From positions 265,583 to 329,582 of the forward strand of contig JAFKGD010000013.1 of the NCBI GenBank assembly GCA_017307855.1: 64,000 nucleotides of DNA. Direction: 5' to 3'. The stretch's first letter is position 1. Every line of letters begins with the position of its first letter. The notes under the pieces are model-generated. The model saw only the letters and a list, made by a program, of their open reading frames with translations, had not been told where the DNA came from and did not search any database. This stretch comes from Burkholderiales bacterium. Its GTDB lineage: Bacteria > Pseudomonadota > Gammaproteobacteria > Burkholderiales > Burkholderiaceae_C. Made by a program: the position numbers and the translations under genes. Below are positions 17,143 through 26,078 of the stretch, piece by piece.

Positions 17143-18509
17143 TCGGCGTCTCCCCGGTCGGTGGTTGCGCCGCCTGCGTTGGCCTGCGCGAGATCGAGTT
17201 CGAATTCCGTCCAGGCGCCGGGCTCGCTGGCTACACGCAGCTCGCCGCCGTGCCGCTGCACGATGGCATAGCTGACCGACAGCCCCAGGCCCAGCCCCTG
17301 GCCGACATCACGCGTGGTGAAAAACGGGTCGAACACGCGCGTCATGTGCTCGGGCGCGATGCCCGTGCCGTTGTCGCGTACGGCCAGGTGCAGGCGACCG
17401 TCCTGCGCCCGGCCGCGCACCGTGATCCGGGGCTCGGCGCGGCCGGATTTCTGGAGCGCCAGCGCGGCGTTGGAGAACAGGTTGATCAACACGCCGATGA
17501 GACCGGGCTCATCGCCCACCACGTGGGTGTCCATCGGCAGCTCGACCTCGAACCGCACGCCCTTGAGCTCGTGGCCGGCCAGGCGGCGCGCCGAATCGAC
17601 CGCCTTTTCCAGCACGAACACGCGGGCCGGGTTCTCGCCCGGCTTCTGGTAGGCGAAGGTCTTGAGGTCGGAGACGATGTTCTGCACGCGCTGCATGCCC
17701 TCGCGCGCATCGACGAGGCTCTCGTTGAGGTCGGCGCTGGCCTTGGCCGCCGGATCGGCCAGCGCCATGTTGAGCGCCATCATGCTGTAGTTGACCGGGT
17801 TGTTGACCTCGTGCAGCAGGCCGGCCGACAGCGTGCCCAGCGCTGCCATCTTCTCCTGCTGGATCATGTGGCCCTTGACCTCGGCCAGCGCGGCGTTGGT
17901 CTGCCGCAGGTCGTCGTTGGCGCGCTCCACCGCCTGCTTGAGCTGCCATGATTGCCGGCGCCAGCGCCCGCTGTAGACCGCAATGACGGCGCACACCACG
18001 GCGTAGAACAGCAGGAAGAGCATGTTGCCGGCCAGCGTGCTGGGCCGCTCGACGCCGTACGGCGACAGCAGGCAGGCCGCCACGTAGGCCATCACGGTGC
18101 CCAGGCCGAAAGCGATGGCTTCCAGCAGCGTGAGCGGCAGGAAGAACCCGATGCCGCTGAGCGCGAAAGTCAGGCCCACGAAGTAGATGGACTGCTCGCC
18201 CTCGGTGCGGCCGATCATCCAGCAGATGGCCAGTTGCGGCACGCACAGCCAGAAGTAGGTGAGCCACTGCAGGTGCCGGCGGCCCCACTCGAAGGCGTAG
18301 CTCAGCAGCACGGCGCCGATGATGCATGACGCCAGGAGGCGCACCAGCGCGAACTCGGCCAGGCGGTCCGGGTAGAAGGCCAGGTCGAGCCCGATGCCAC
18401 CGAGCATCAGCACGATGGTGACGACGCAGGTGGCGCGGCTGTAGAACAGCAGGTACTGCTGCTGCTCGGCCTGCCAGCCGGGCTCGTGGCCGCGTCGCGT
18501 GAGGTTCAT
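17139..18509 (-). CDS. phcS: Membrane sensor histidine kinase, PhcS-like
   Basis: 456 residues. Six hydrophobic segments occupy roughly 25-45, 54-74, 83-101, 106-126, 128-149 and 160-181 with very short loops, so sensing is probably within the membrane, as expected for a hydrophobic signal. A coiled linker (185-215) leads to H233 in LSAGLLHEVNNPVNYSM, an ATPase domain with VLINLFSNAALAL, DNGTGIAP and GLGLGLSVSYAIVQRHGG. The ATG overlaps the stop of the methyltransferase gene (ATGA). By analogy to Ralstonia PhcS it would sense the methyl ester made by the product of the preceding gene. Confidence 0.75.
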   Translation of the reverse strand: MNLTRRGHEPGWQAEQQQYLLFYSRATCVVTIVLMLGGIGLDLAFYPDRLAEFALVRLLASCIIGAVLLSYAFEWGRRHLQWLTYFWLCVPQLAICWMIGRTEGEQSIYFVGLTFALSGIGFFLPLTLLEAIAFGLGTVMAYVAACLLSPYGVERPSTLAGNMLFLLFYAVVCAVIAVYSGRWRRQSWQLKQAVERANDDLRQTNAALAEVKGHMIQQEKMAALGTLSAGLLHEVNNPVNYSMMALNMALADPAAKASADLNESLVDAREGMQRVQNIVSDLKTFAYQKPGENPARVFVLEKAVDSARRLAGHELKGVRFEVELPMDTHVVGDEPGLIGVLINLFSNAALALQKSGRAEPRITVRGRAQDGRLHLAVRDNGTGIAPEHMTRVFDPFFTTRDVGQGLGLGLSVSYAIVQRHGGELRVASEPGAWTEFELDLAQANAGGATTDRGDAE

Positions 18510-20074
18510 GGTGCCGGGCCGTTGCGCGGCGACACGGCCGCCTCGAGAAACACGTTGACGCCGGTGGCATCGGTCCAGGTGCGCGCGTCGCGCAGGCCCT
18601 CGGGCAACACGGCCAGCAGCCCGCCCTCGTCGCGGTAGATGAGGTACCACTCGAGGAAGTGCTCCATCCACAGCCGTTCCGGGTTGGCCGCATGCACGTT
18701 GGTCACCAGGATGGCCGCGCCGTCGCGGCAGCGCGAGACGAAGTAGGCGATCAGCCGGTTGCAGACCTTGTCGCTCAGATAGTCGAACAGGCCCGCGCAA
18801 TAGACGAAGTCGAAGCTCTCGGGCGTGGACGGTCCGCGCACGCGCGACGCGCGCTTGAGCAGCTGGTTCACCGATTCGTGCTGCAGCGTCAGGTGCAGCT
18901 CGTGACCGGCCGCGCGGGCGGCGGCCTCCAGTTGCGTGCGCGTGTATTCCAGCGTCTCCTCGCTGAAATCCACCAGCGTGAAGTCGAGCCAGCGCGTCAG
19001 CGGCGTGGTCTGCAGCAGCCGCACGATCTCCACCGCCGGGCCGCAGCCCACGTTGAGCACGCGCATCGGCCGCCCGGCGGCTTCGCCCTGGCGCGCCAGC
19101 TGCATGAGCCGCTCGACGAGGATGTCGATGCGGTTGCGGTGCGCCTGCGCCACACCGGCCTGCAGGAACATGTAGTTGACGAGCTGGAAGTAAGTGCTCG
19201 GCCCCTGGCGCGGGTCGCCCAGGATCTGGTTGACCATCTCGTAGTCGCCTGCATAGCCCAGCGGCTTGGCGTAGGTGCGCCACACGAAAGGCGCGCGCAG
19301 GATCAGCGGATGAATGGCCGCCTGCGCGAAGCTGCGGTGCATCACCGCCAGCTCGGGCTCGACGGCCAGCGCCTCGCCCTCGAACCATTGCAGGTAGTCG
19401 CGGCCCTTGTGCAACAGCGGCGCGGCCAGCTCCATGAAGATGTCCTCGCGGATGCGGCCGCTGCCCTCGCGGGGAAGGGCCGACACCACGTCGGCCTGGT
19501 CGACCCAGCGCGTGATCTCGGAGAAGTAGGCGCGCATCTCGCTGACCACCACCTGGTAATCGCGCCGCACGCGGAAGCGCTGCGTCCAGTCTTCCACGAA
19601 GCGCGTGGCCTCGCGCATCACGTTGCCGGGCTCGCGGCCCATCGTGGCCAGCTCGTTCCATTCGTCGGTGAGCGTGACCGAGGCCACAGCCATGAGCCCG
19701 GTGTTGACCAGGCTGACCACGACCGCCTTGCCCTCGTACACGCGCTGGTCGCCCGCTCGCACCACCAGTTCGCTCAGCACCTCGCTGATCTGGACGATCG
19801 AGTAGGGGTTGTAGATTTCCATCACCAGCGCGCGGCGCTGCAGGCTGGTGAGCGTGCCGCGTACCGGGTCGCCCTGGCTGTTGCGGAAAGTGATGACCGG
19901 ATCGATCTGACGGATGGACTGCACTGGAAGGATGGTGTTCGCGGATCGGTACGACGACGATGGCAGGGCCGGGCGCGCCGTGCCCGCCGCGGCTTCGCCG
20001 CCTGCTGCACTGTGCCTTTCGCGTTCCTTCCGGTACCCCGCCCTGTTCGCGGCATTGTAGGCACGCTCGCGCAT
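18506..20074 (-). CDS. phcB: SAM-dependent methyltransferase, PhcB-like autoinducer synthase
   Basis: About 522 residues. Residues ~58-138 resemble a PilZ-type beta barrel (VITFRNSQGDPVRGTLTSLQ) but lack the usual c-di-GMP motif. The C-terminal half is a class I methyltransferase with motif I VLNVGCGPAVEIVRLL near residue 340 and FTLVDFSEETLEYT near 366. It has the KPLGYAGDYEMVNQILGDP segment near 270, which I recall from PhcB-type proteins. In Ralstonia PhcB makes 3-hydroxy fatty acid methyl esters used as cell-density signal. ATG 20074 is chosen; a GTG lies two codons upstream and no Shine-Dalgarno is seen, so the start is uncertain. Confidence 0.72.
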   Translation of the reverse strand: MRERAYNAANRAGYRKERERHSAAGGEAAAGTARPALPSSSYRSANTILPVQSIRQIDPVITFRNSQGDPVRGTLTSLQRRALVMEIYNPYSIVQISEVLSELVVRAGDQRVYEGKAVVVSLVNTGLMAVASVTLTDEWNELATMGREPGNVMREATRFVEDWTQRFRVRRDYQVVVSEMRAYFSEITRWVDQADVVSALPREGSGRIREDIFMELAAPLLHKGRDYLQWFEGEALAVEPELAVMHRSFAQAAIHPLILRAPFVWRTYAKPLGYAGDYEMVNQILGDPRQGPSTYFQLVNYMFLQAGVAQAHRNRIDILVERLMQLARQGEAAGRPMRVLNVGCGPAVEIVRLLQTTPLTRWLDFTLVDFSEETLEYTRTQLEAAARAAGHELHLTLQHESVNQLLKRASRVRGPSTPESFDFVYCAGLFDYLSDKVCNRLIAYFVSRCRDGAAILVTNVHAANPERLWMEHFLEWYLIYRDEGGLLAVLPEGLRDARTWTDATGVNVFLEAAVSPRNGPAP

Positions 20075-20090
20075 CGGCACACGATTGGGC

Positions 20091-20096
20091 TAGCAT
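20091..20096 (+). promoter_or_regulatory. Possible -10 element ahead of the glutamate synthase-like gene
   Basis: TAGCAT, 4 of 6 to consensus, in the 73-base gap between the divergent phcB-like and glutamate synthase-like genes. No clear -35. Weak. Confidence 0.2.
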
Positions 20097-20147
20097 GCGG
20101 CGACCCACAGCCATCCCCGGGCGCCCCCGGCGCACGTCTTCATCGCC

Positions 20148-21803
20148 ATGATCGCCCTGCTCGAATCGCTTTATCCGGTGCGCTACACCGTCTTCGGACT
20201 CGCGATCGCGGGGGCCGTGGTGAGCCTGCTGGGGGCGCTTGCGCTGCACTGGCCGTGGTGGCCCGTGCCGATCTTTCTGGCACTGGTGCTGCGCGGCATC
20301 TGCGACCTGCGGCAGCTGCGCCATTCGGTGCTGCGCAACTATCCGCTGATCGGCCACCTGCGATTCCTCCTCGAGTACATCCGCCCCGAACTGCGCCAGT
20401 ACTTCATCGAGGGCGACACCGAGGCAGCGCCGTTCTCTCGCGCGCAGCGCTCCCTGGTCTACCAGCGCGCCAAGGGCGAGCCCGACAACCGTCCGTTCGG
20501 CACGCAGCTGGACGTGGGGGCCGACGGCTACGAGTGGATCAACCATTCCATGCAGCCCACGCGTCTGGCCTCGCACGACTTCCGCGTCACCATCGGCGCC
20601 GGCCGCGCGCAGCCGTACGACGCGAGCGTGTTCAACATCTCGGCGATGAGCTTCGGCGCGCTCTCGGCCAATGCCATCCTCGCCCTCAATGCCGGCGCGC
20701 GGCGCGGGCACTTTGCGCACGACACGGGAGAGGGTTCGATTTCGGTGCACCACCGTGCCAACGGCGGCGACCTGATCTGGGAGATCGGATCCGGCTACTT
20801 CGGCTGCCGCGGCGACGATGGCCGCTTCAGCGAGGAGCGTTTCGTGGCGAACGCCACCGATCCCCAGGTGAAGATGATCGAGCTGAAGATGAGCCAGGGC
20901 GCCAAGCCTGGCCACGGCGGGGTGCTGCCCGGCCCCAAGGTCACGCCCGAGATCGCCGCCGCGCGCGGCGTGCCCGTGGGCGTGGACTGCATCTCGCCCT
21001 CGTCGCACAGCGCGTTTTCCACGCCGGTGGAGATGATGCATTTCATCGACCGGCTGCGTCATCTCTCGGGCGGCAAGCCCACCGGCTTCAAGTTCTGCGT
21101 CGGCCATCCATGGGAATGGTTCGCCATCGTCAAGGCCATGCTGGAAACCGGCATCGTGCCCGACTTCATCGTCGTCGACGGGGCCGAGGGCGGCACCGGC
21201 GCGGCGCCGGTGGAATTCAGCGACCACGTCGGCGCGCCGCTGCAGGAAGGCCTGGTGCTGGTGCACAACACGCTGGTGGGCGTGGGCCTGCGCGAGCGCA
21301 TCATGATCGGCGCGGCGGGCAAGGTCATCACCGCGTTCGACATCGCGCGCCTGATGGCGCTGGGTGCCGACTGGTGTAACGCCGGGCGCGGTTTCATGAT
21401 GGCGCTCGGCTGCATCCAGGCGCAGAGCTGCCACACCGGCCACTGCCCCACGGGCGTGACGACGCAGGATCCGCAACGCCAGAAGGCGCTCGTGGTGCCC
21501 GACAAGGCCGAGCGCGTATTCCACTTCCATCAGAGCACGCTGCACGCGCTGCAGGAACTGGTGCAGGCCGCCGGCCTCTCGCATCCGCGTGACATCACGG
21601 CCCACCACATCGTGCGCCGCATCGACGACACCGAAGTGCGCCTGCTGTCCAATCTCATCATGCAGGTGGCACCCGGTGCGCTCCTGGGCCCGCTGGACGA
21701 GCTGCACAAGGTCTTCAGCTTCTACTGGCCCCAGGCCAGCGCTCACAGTTTCCGCGCCGCCGTCGATCCCCACCACACCCCGGTGCTGTCGGAAGCCGCC
21801 TGA
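20148..21803 (+). CDS. FMN-binding glutamate synthase-family protein
   Basis: 551 residues. A membrane-anchoring stretch (about 15-60) precedes a Glu_synthase domain (PF01645) from about 130 to 500. Seen: NISAMSFGALSANAILALNAGA near 163, HDTGEGSISVHHRANGGDLIW near 189, KPGHGGVLPG near 253, VDGAEGGTGAAP near 345, and the iron-sulfur-type cysteine run SCHTGHCPTGV near 428. It lacks the N-terminal amidotransferase domain of GltB, so any glutamate synthesis would use ammonia or a partner; the real substrate is unknown. Divergent from the phcB-like gene. Confidence 0.85.
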   Translation: MIALLESLYPVRYTVFGLAIAGAVVSLLGALALHWPWWPVPIFLALVLRGICDLRQLRHSVLRNYPLIGHLRFLLEYIRPELRQYFIEGDTEAAPFSRAQRSLVYQRAKGEPDNRPFGTQLDVGADGYEWINHSMQPTRLASHDFRVTIGAGRAQPYDASVFNISAMSFGALSANAILALNAGARRGHFAHDTGEGSISVHHRANGGDLIWEIGSGYFGCRGDDGRFSEERFVANATDPQVKMIELKMSQGAKPGHGGVLPGPKVTPEIAAARGVPVGVDCISPSSHSAFSTPVEMMHFIDRLRHLSGGKPTGFKFCVGHPWEWFAIVKAMLETGIVPDFIVVDGAEGGTGAAPVEFSDHVGAPLQEGLVLVHNTLVGVGLRERIMIGAAGKVITAFDIARLMALGADWCNAGRGFMMALGCIQAQSCHTGHCPTGVTTQDPQRQKALVVPDKAERVFHFHQSTLHALQELVQAAGLSHPRDITAHHIVRRIDDTEVRLLSNLIMQVAPGALLGPLDELHKVFSFYWPQASAHSFRAAVDPHHTPVLSEAA

Positions 21804-21838
21804 CGGCAGGGCGATGTCGGCTTGCCGATAATCGCGCG

Positions 21839-22639
21839 ATGACCGCATCGCCAGACCACGACGCCTTCCTGCGCGACAGGCTGCCGCGCCAGGACGCGTC
21901 GGTGGCGCCGCATGTCTTCCAGGGCCGGCGCGTCTGGCTCAAGAAGGCCGGGCCGCGCAACCCGCGCTGGCGCTATGCGGTGCTGGGAGCGATCGCCGGC
22001 GCGTTCCGCCTCGACGTGCTGCGGCCCGTGATGAACCTCGGCGGCCAGGCTGCCATCGCCCATGAAGCGCGGCGGCTGCGAGAACTGGCGGCCCTGGGCC
22101 TGCGTGTTCCGGCGCTCCTGGCCGAGGCACCGCAGGGGCTGCTGATCGCGGATCTGGGCGACGGGCAGCCGGTCGACACCCTGCTGGGTCACGTCTCGCA
22201 ATCGGCGCAGCGCAGTGCGGCCGAGGCGCTCTCGCAGTGGCAGCGCGGGCTCGACGCCATCGCACTTGTGCACGCTCGTGGCAGCTATCTGAGCCAGGCG
22301 TTTGCGCGCAATCTCGTGGCCTGCCCCGACGGCGTGATCGGCTACATCGATTTCGAGGACGATCCCGGCGCCACGCTCGATCGCGTGCACTGCCAGGCGC
22401 GCGACTGGCTCAGTTACCTGCATTCCACCGCGCTGTACCTGCAGCACGACGCAGGCGCGCTGGCCCAGGCGCGTGCGCGCTGGCACGCCGCTCTCTCGGC
22501 CGATGGCGAGGGTGTGCGCAACGCGGCGGCGCAGGCCGCGCAACGCATGGCCTGGCTGCGGCACCTTCCCGCGGGTGATACCTGGGGTACCGATGTCCGC
22601 CGTCTGCGCGCCGCCGCGCGGTTCCTGCAAGGCGGCTGA
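21839..22639 (+). CDS. BUD32/lipopolysaccharide-kinase-like small protein kinase homologue
   Basis: 266 residues with an atypical kinase fold. HVFQGRRVWLKKAGP near residue 25 supplies a lysine, GGQAAIAHEARRLREL near 62 supplies the helix-C glutamate, and VIGYIDFEDDPGA near 164 supplies the metal-binding aspartate (DFE in place of DFG). The usual HRD catalytic loop is replaced by ALVHARGSYLSQAFARNL. Family members annotated as BUD32-like or Kdo-kinase-like occur widely in Burkholderiales with unknown substrate. GATAAT (21827-21832) ends 6 bases before the ATG, so the mRNA is probably leaderless. Confidence 0.65.
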   Translation: MTASPDHDAFLRDRLPRQDASVAPHVFQGRRVWLKKAGPRNPRWRYAVLGAIAGAFRLDVLRPVMNLGGQAAIAHEARRLRELAALGLRVPALLAEAPQGLLIADLGDGQPVDTLLGHVSQSAQRSAAEALSQWQRGLDAIALVHARGSYLSQAFARNLVACPDGVIGYIDFEDDPGATLDRVHCQARDWLSYLHSTALYLQHDAGALAQARARWHAALSADGEGVRNAAAQAAQRMAWLRHLPAGDTWGTDVRRLRAAARFLQGG

Positions 22640-22641
22640 AT

Positions 22642-23124
22642 TCAGTCCGGCGCGCGGCTGGCGGCCGCATTGCGCAGCATGGGGTCATGCCGTGGCGCCC
22701 CCCAGGCGGCCGATAGCGTGACACCGAGCGTCGCCAGCCGGCGGCGCATGCACAGCACGGCGGCGTCCTTGGACAGCAGCAGGGCGCGGTGGGCGACGGC
22801 GAGGTCGATGAATTTCTGGTCGTCGGCGTCCTTGCAGACGAAAGGTGCGCGCGCGGCAGTCTCGACGACGCGCGCACCGCGGTCGAACTGCGCCAGAACG
22901 GCGTCGACTGCCAGCGCGCGGTGTGCGAGGCGTCGCGCGATCTGCGGATAAGCCAGCACGCGTGCGAGCTCGTCCCGCATGGCCGCTGTGGCCAGCCATG
23001 CAAGTTGGCCGCTCCCGAGCGCGTCGCGCAGCACGCCTGCGGCCGGATCGTCGAACACGAACAGGTCGAGCACGACGTTGGTGTCGATGACGATCGCCTT
23101 CGCCGTGCCCTGCGGTTCAGCCAT
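22642..23124 (-). CDS. PIN-domain protein of the COG1569 toxin-like group
   Basis: 160 residues. AIVIDTNVVLDLFVF at residues 11-25 gives the first PIN aspartate, AAMRDELARVL the acidic helix, and KDADDQKFIDLAVAHRALLL near 108 the later acidic residues. These form the metal-dependent nuclease site of PIN toxins (VapC-like). No antitoxin gene is adjacent. Instead the start overlaps the end of an RNA methyltransferase gene by 8 bases. It could be an orphan toxin or a housekeeping ribonuclease. Confidence 0.72.
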   Translation of the reverse strand: MAEPQGTAKAIVIDTNVVLDLFVFDDPAAGVLRDALGSGQLAWLATAAMRDELARVLAYPQIARRLAHRALAVDAVLAQFDRGARVVETAARAPFVCKDADDQKFIDLAVAHRALLLSKDAAVLCMRRRLATLGVTLSAAWGAPRHDPMLRNAAASRAPD

Positions 23125-24385
23125 GCTCGGGCGCGGGGGGCCGGGGTTCGCGTGCCGCACCCCTGACCATGTCGAAGCGGAACAACCGGCATTCGATGGG
23201 CCCGTTCCACATCGGCACGCGGCGCGATTCCTTCAGGCGCATGCGTGAGGGCAGCTTCATGTCGGGCGTGAGCATCCAGGCCGTCCAGCCGGCGTAATGC
23301 TTCTTCCAGTGCGAGGCCAAGCGGCTGAAGAACTCCCCGCCGTCGTCCACGAGAGCGTGCTCGCGCCCCAATTGAGGCCGCGGTTCGCGCGCGCCGCGCC
23401 CGGCCACGCCAGCGGCCTCGATGCGCTCGCCGTAGGGAGGGTTGAGCAGCATCGTGCCGGGTGTTTCCGTGGGGGGCATGCGTTGCAGCGCATCGCCCCC
23501 ACGCAATTGCACGCTCTGTCCCACCCCCGCGCGTTCGGCGTTGCGCTGCGCGAAGTCGACCATGCGGTGCGCCACGTCGCTGCCGAAGACCGGCGCGCAG
23601 GGTGCATGTTCCGCCGCGCGGGCCTCGGCGCGCAGCGCGTCCCACACATGGGCCTGGAACGGCAGCAGCTTCTCGAAACCGAAGCGGCGAAGGCTGCCGG
23701 GCGCAATACCGCAGGCGATCTGCGCGGCCTCGATGGCGATGGTGCCGCTGCCGCAGCAGGGGTCGTACAGCGGGATGCCCTGGGCTGCGCCGCCTCCGGG
23801 CTCGCTCCAGCCGCTGGTGGCGAGCATGGCGGCTGCCAGCGTTTCCTTGAGCGGCGCGTCGCCCTTGTCCTCGCGCCAGCCGCGCTTGAAGAGGGGTTCG
23901 CCCGAGGTGTCGAGGTAGACCGTGGCCGTCTCGGTGGTGAGGTGCAGATGCACGCGCACGTCGGGCCAGCGCGTCTCGACGTCGGGCCGCACGCCTGCCT
24001 TGTGACGGAAGCGGTCTGCCACGGCGTCCTTGATGCGCAAGGCGGCGAAGTTCAGGCTCTTGAGCGGACTGTGCTGCGCCGTGACCTCGACCTTGAAGGT
24101 CTGGCGCGTGGTGAACCACATCTCCCAGGCGATGCCCGACGCGATGTCATAGAGATCCTGCTCCTGTCGGTAGGGTGCCTCGGCCAGCCGCACCAGCACG
24201 CGCTGGGCCAGCCGGCTGTGGAGGTTGAGTTGCAGGGCGTGGCGCCAGCTGGCGGCCAGCAGCACGCCACCCCGGCCCACGAGCAGGTCGTCGCCCGCCA
24301 GGCCGGTGAGCGCATGCACCTCGTCGGCCAGCCAGGGCTCGACGCCGGCGGCGCAGGGAAGGAAGAGGCGCAGGGATGAACTCAC
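23117..24385 (-). CDS. THUMP-domain class I RNA methyltransferase (RlmL N-half/YcbY type)
   Basis: 422 residues. The N-terminal 60-160 region is a THUMP-type RNA-binding domain. The methyltransferase has PLYDPCCGSGTIAIEAAQIA near 210 (SAM site), PVFGSDVAHRMVDFAQRNA near 272 and the NPPYGER catalytic motif near 320. This is the layout of 23S rRNA m2G2445-type enzymes, without the C-terminal second methyltransferase of E. coli RlmL. The start is a GTG at 24385 (MSSSLRLFLPCAAGVEPWL). The PIN gene follows with an 8-base overlap. Confidence 0.87.
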   Translation of the reverse strand: MSSSLRLFLPCAAGVEPWLADEVHALTGLAGDDLLVGRGGVLLAASWRHALQLNLHSRLAQRVLVRLAEAPYRQEQDLYDIASGIAWEMWFTTRQTFKVEVTAQHSPLKSLNFAALRIKDAVADRFRHKAGVRPDVETRWPDVRVHLHLTTETATVYLDTSGEPLFKRGWREDKGDAPLKETLAAAMLATSGWSEPGGGAAQGIPLYDPCCGSGTIAIEAAQIACGIAPGSLRRFGFEKLLPFQAHVWDALRAEARAAEHAPCAPVFGSDVAHRMVDFAQRNAERAGVGQSVQLRGGDALQRMPPTETPGTMLLNPPYGERIEAAGVAGRGAREPRPQLGREHALVDDGGEFFSRLASHWKKHYAGWTAWMLTPDMKLPSRMRLKESRRVPMWNGPIECRLFRFDMVRGAAREPRPPAPEHG

Positions 24386-24422
24386 GGGGATGCCAGGAAA
24401 ACGGAAAGGGGTGGGTGGGGCG

Positions 24423-25961
24423 TCACAGCGCCTTGCGCAGGTTGGCTGGCGCGATGCGCAGCGCCTCGCGGTACTTGGCCACGGTGCGGCGCGCGCATTC
24501 GATGCCCTGTTCCTTGAGCATCTCGGAGATCTGGTTGTCCGACAACGGCTTCTTGGCGCTCTCGGCCGAGACGAATTGCTTGATGAGCGCGCGAACGGCG
24601 GTGGAGGAGGCGTTGCCGCCGGTTTCGGTGCCCAGCGCCGAGCCGAAGAAATATTTGAGCTCGAACGTGCCGAACGGCGTGGCCATGTACTTGGCGGTGG
24701 TCACGCGGCTGATGGTGGATTCGTGCAGACCCAGCTCGTCGGCAATCTCGCGCAGCACCAGAGGGCGCATGGCCAGCTCGCCATGAACGAAGAAGTTCTT
24801 CTGCCGTTCGACGATGGCGGTGGACACGCGCAGGATGGTGTCGAAGCGCTGCTGGATGTTCTTGATGAACCAGCGTGCTTCCTGCAGCCGTTGCTGCAAG
24901 GCCTGGTGGCCTTCGCCCTTGTGCGACTTGAGCGCGCCGGCGTAGATGTCGTGCACGCGCAGGCGCGGCATCACGTCGGCGTTGAGCTGAACGCGCAGCT
25001 TCACGTTGGCGCCGCGGCCGGTCTTCACCACGATGACGTCGGGTACGACGAAGTTGCGCTCGACATCGACGAAGCGGCGGCCCGGCTTGGGCTCGAGCGT
25101 GGCCACCAGCGCCATCGCCTGCCGCACCGCGGCCTCGGTGTCGCCGCTCAGGTGGGCGAGCCGCTTGACATCACGCCGGGCCAGCAGCTCGAGCGGCTGG
25201 GCGCACAGGGCCAGCGCCGTGGCCCGCAGCGCGGCGGGCGCCACGTGTTCAGGCAGCATGCGCAACTGCAGCGACAGGCACTCCCCCAGGTCGCGCGCGC
25301 CCACGCCGGCCGGCTCCAGGCTCTGCAACAGGCGCAGCGCCACGGTGAAGCGGTGCACCAGTTCCTCGAGCGTCTCGAGGTCGTCGGTGCCGGCCAGGCC
25401 CTCGGCCAGCGACTGGAGGCTGTCCTCCAGGTAGCCGTCGTCGTTGAGCGATTCGATCAGGTAGCGCAGGGCCGCCCGGTCTTCCTCTGACAGCCGCAGC
25501 GCCAGCGCCTGGCGGTGCAGGTGGTCGGGCAGGGATTCATGGCCACGCGCAAGGTCGATGGCATCGACCGAGTCGTCGTCGGCCGCGCCGTTCTTGCGGG
25601 ACGGCTGGTCGTTGCCCCATTCGCCATCCTCGATCAGCGTGTCGCTGCTGCCGTCGCCGTCCCAGCTCGATTCGAGCTCGGCCACCGGATCGGCGGGCGC
25701 GGCGGCGTCGTCGCCCAGGCCGTCGCCTCCGGCATCGCCGCTGCCGCCGTCATCGTCGCGGACACGGGGGCTGTCGGCCTGCATCGGCTCCGGTGCCGGC
25801 AGGTCGTCGGGCTCGGCCTCGAGAAAGGGGTTCTCGTCGAGCATCTGCTCGACTTCCTGGCTGAGTTCGAGCGTGGACAGCTGCAGCAGCCGGATCGACT
25901 GCTGCAGCTGCGGCGTGAGCGCCAGATGCTGCGAGATGCGGAGGGATAAGCCCTGCTTCAT
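24423..25961 (-). CDS. rpoN: RNA polymerase sigma-54 factor
   Basis: Directs RNA polymerase to -24/-12 promoters and needs enhancer-binding ATPases. 512 residues, the normal length. Region I is glutamine/leucine-rich (LRISQHLALTPQLQQSIRLL at 6-25). An acidic region II lies at ~50-130, the core-binding domain follows, and the RpoN box ARRTVAKYRE is near the C-terminus, after a helix-turn-helix (VLREIADELGLHESTISRVT). A GAGGG Shine-Dalgarno precedes the ATG. It lies downstream of lptA-lptB as in many proteobacteria. Confidence 0.97.
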   Translation of the reverse strand: MKQGLSLRISQHLALTPQLQQSIRLLQLSTLELSQEVEQMLDENPFLEAEPDDLPAPEPMQADSPRVRDDDGGSGDAGGDGLGDDAAAPADPVAELESSWDGDGSSDTLIEDGEWGNDQPSRKNGAADDDSVDAIDLARGHESLPDHLHRQALALRLSEEDRAALRYLIESLNDDGYLEDSLQSLAEGLAGTDDLETLEELVHRFTVALRLLQSLEPAGVGARDLGECLSLQLRMLPEHVAPAALRATALALCAQPLELLARRDVKRLAHLSGDTEAAVRQAMALVATLEPKPGRRFVDVERNFVVPDVIVVKTGRGANVKLRVQLNADVMPRLRVHDIYAGALKSHKGEGHQALQQRLQEARWFIKNIQQRFDTILRVSTAIVERQKNFFVHGELAMRPLVLREIADELGLHESTISRVTTAKYMATPFGTFELKYFFGSALGTETGGNASSTAVRALIKQFVSAESAKKPLSDNQISEMLKEQGIECARRTVAKYREALRIAPANLRKAL

Positions 25962-26078
25962 GAAGCCCTCACGCTCCGCACGGCGCCTGGCCTGGTGCCT
26001 GCCGCTGCCGCCGGTCGCGCCGGCGCGCGGCTGCTACGCCGTCAGCGCCCGGCCGGACGTTTGCTGCTCGCGCCATGC

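Noticed and set aside
17139-21848. A 1569-codon open frame on the minus strand
   Set aside because: Only its last 456 codons make a recognisable protein (the sensor kinase). The rest is an out-of-frame shadow of the methyltransferase and glutamate synthase-like genes, common in G+C-rich DNA.
22642-23124. A classic VapBC toxin-antitoxin pair
   Set aside because: No small DNA-binding or AbrB-like gene lies on either side of the PIN gene.
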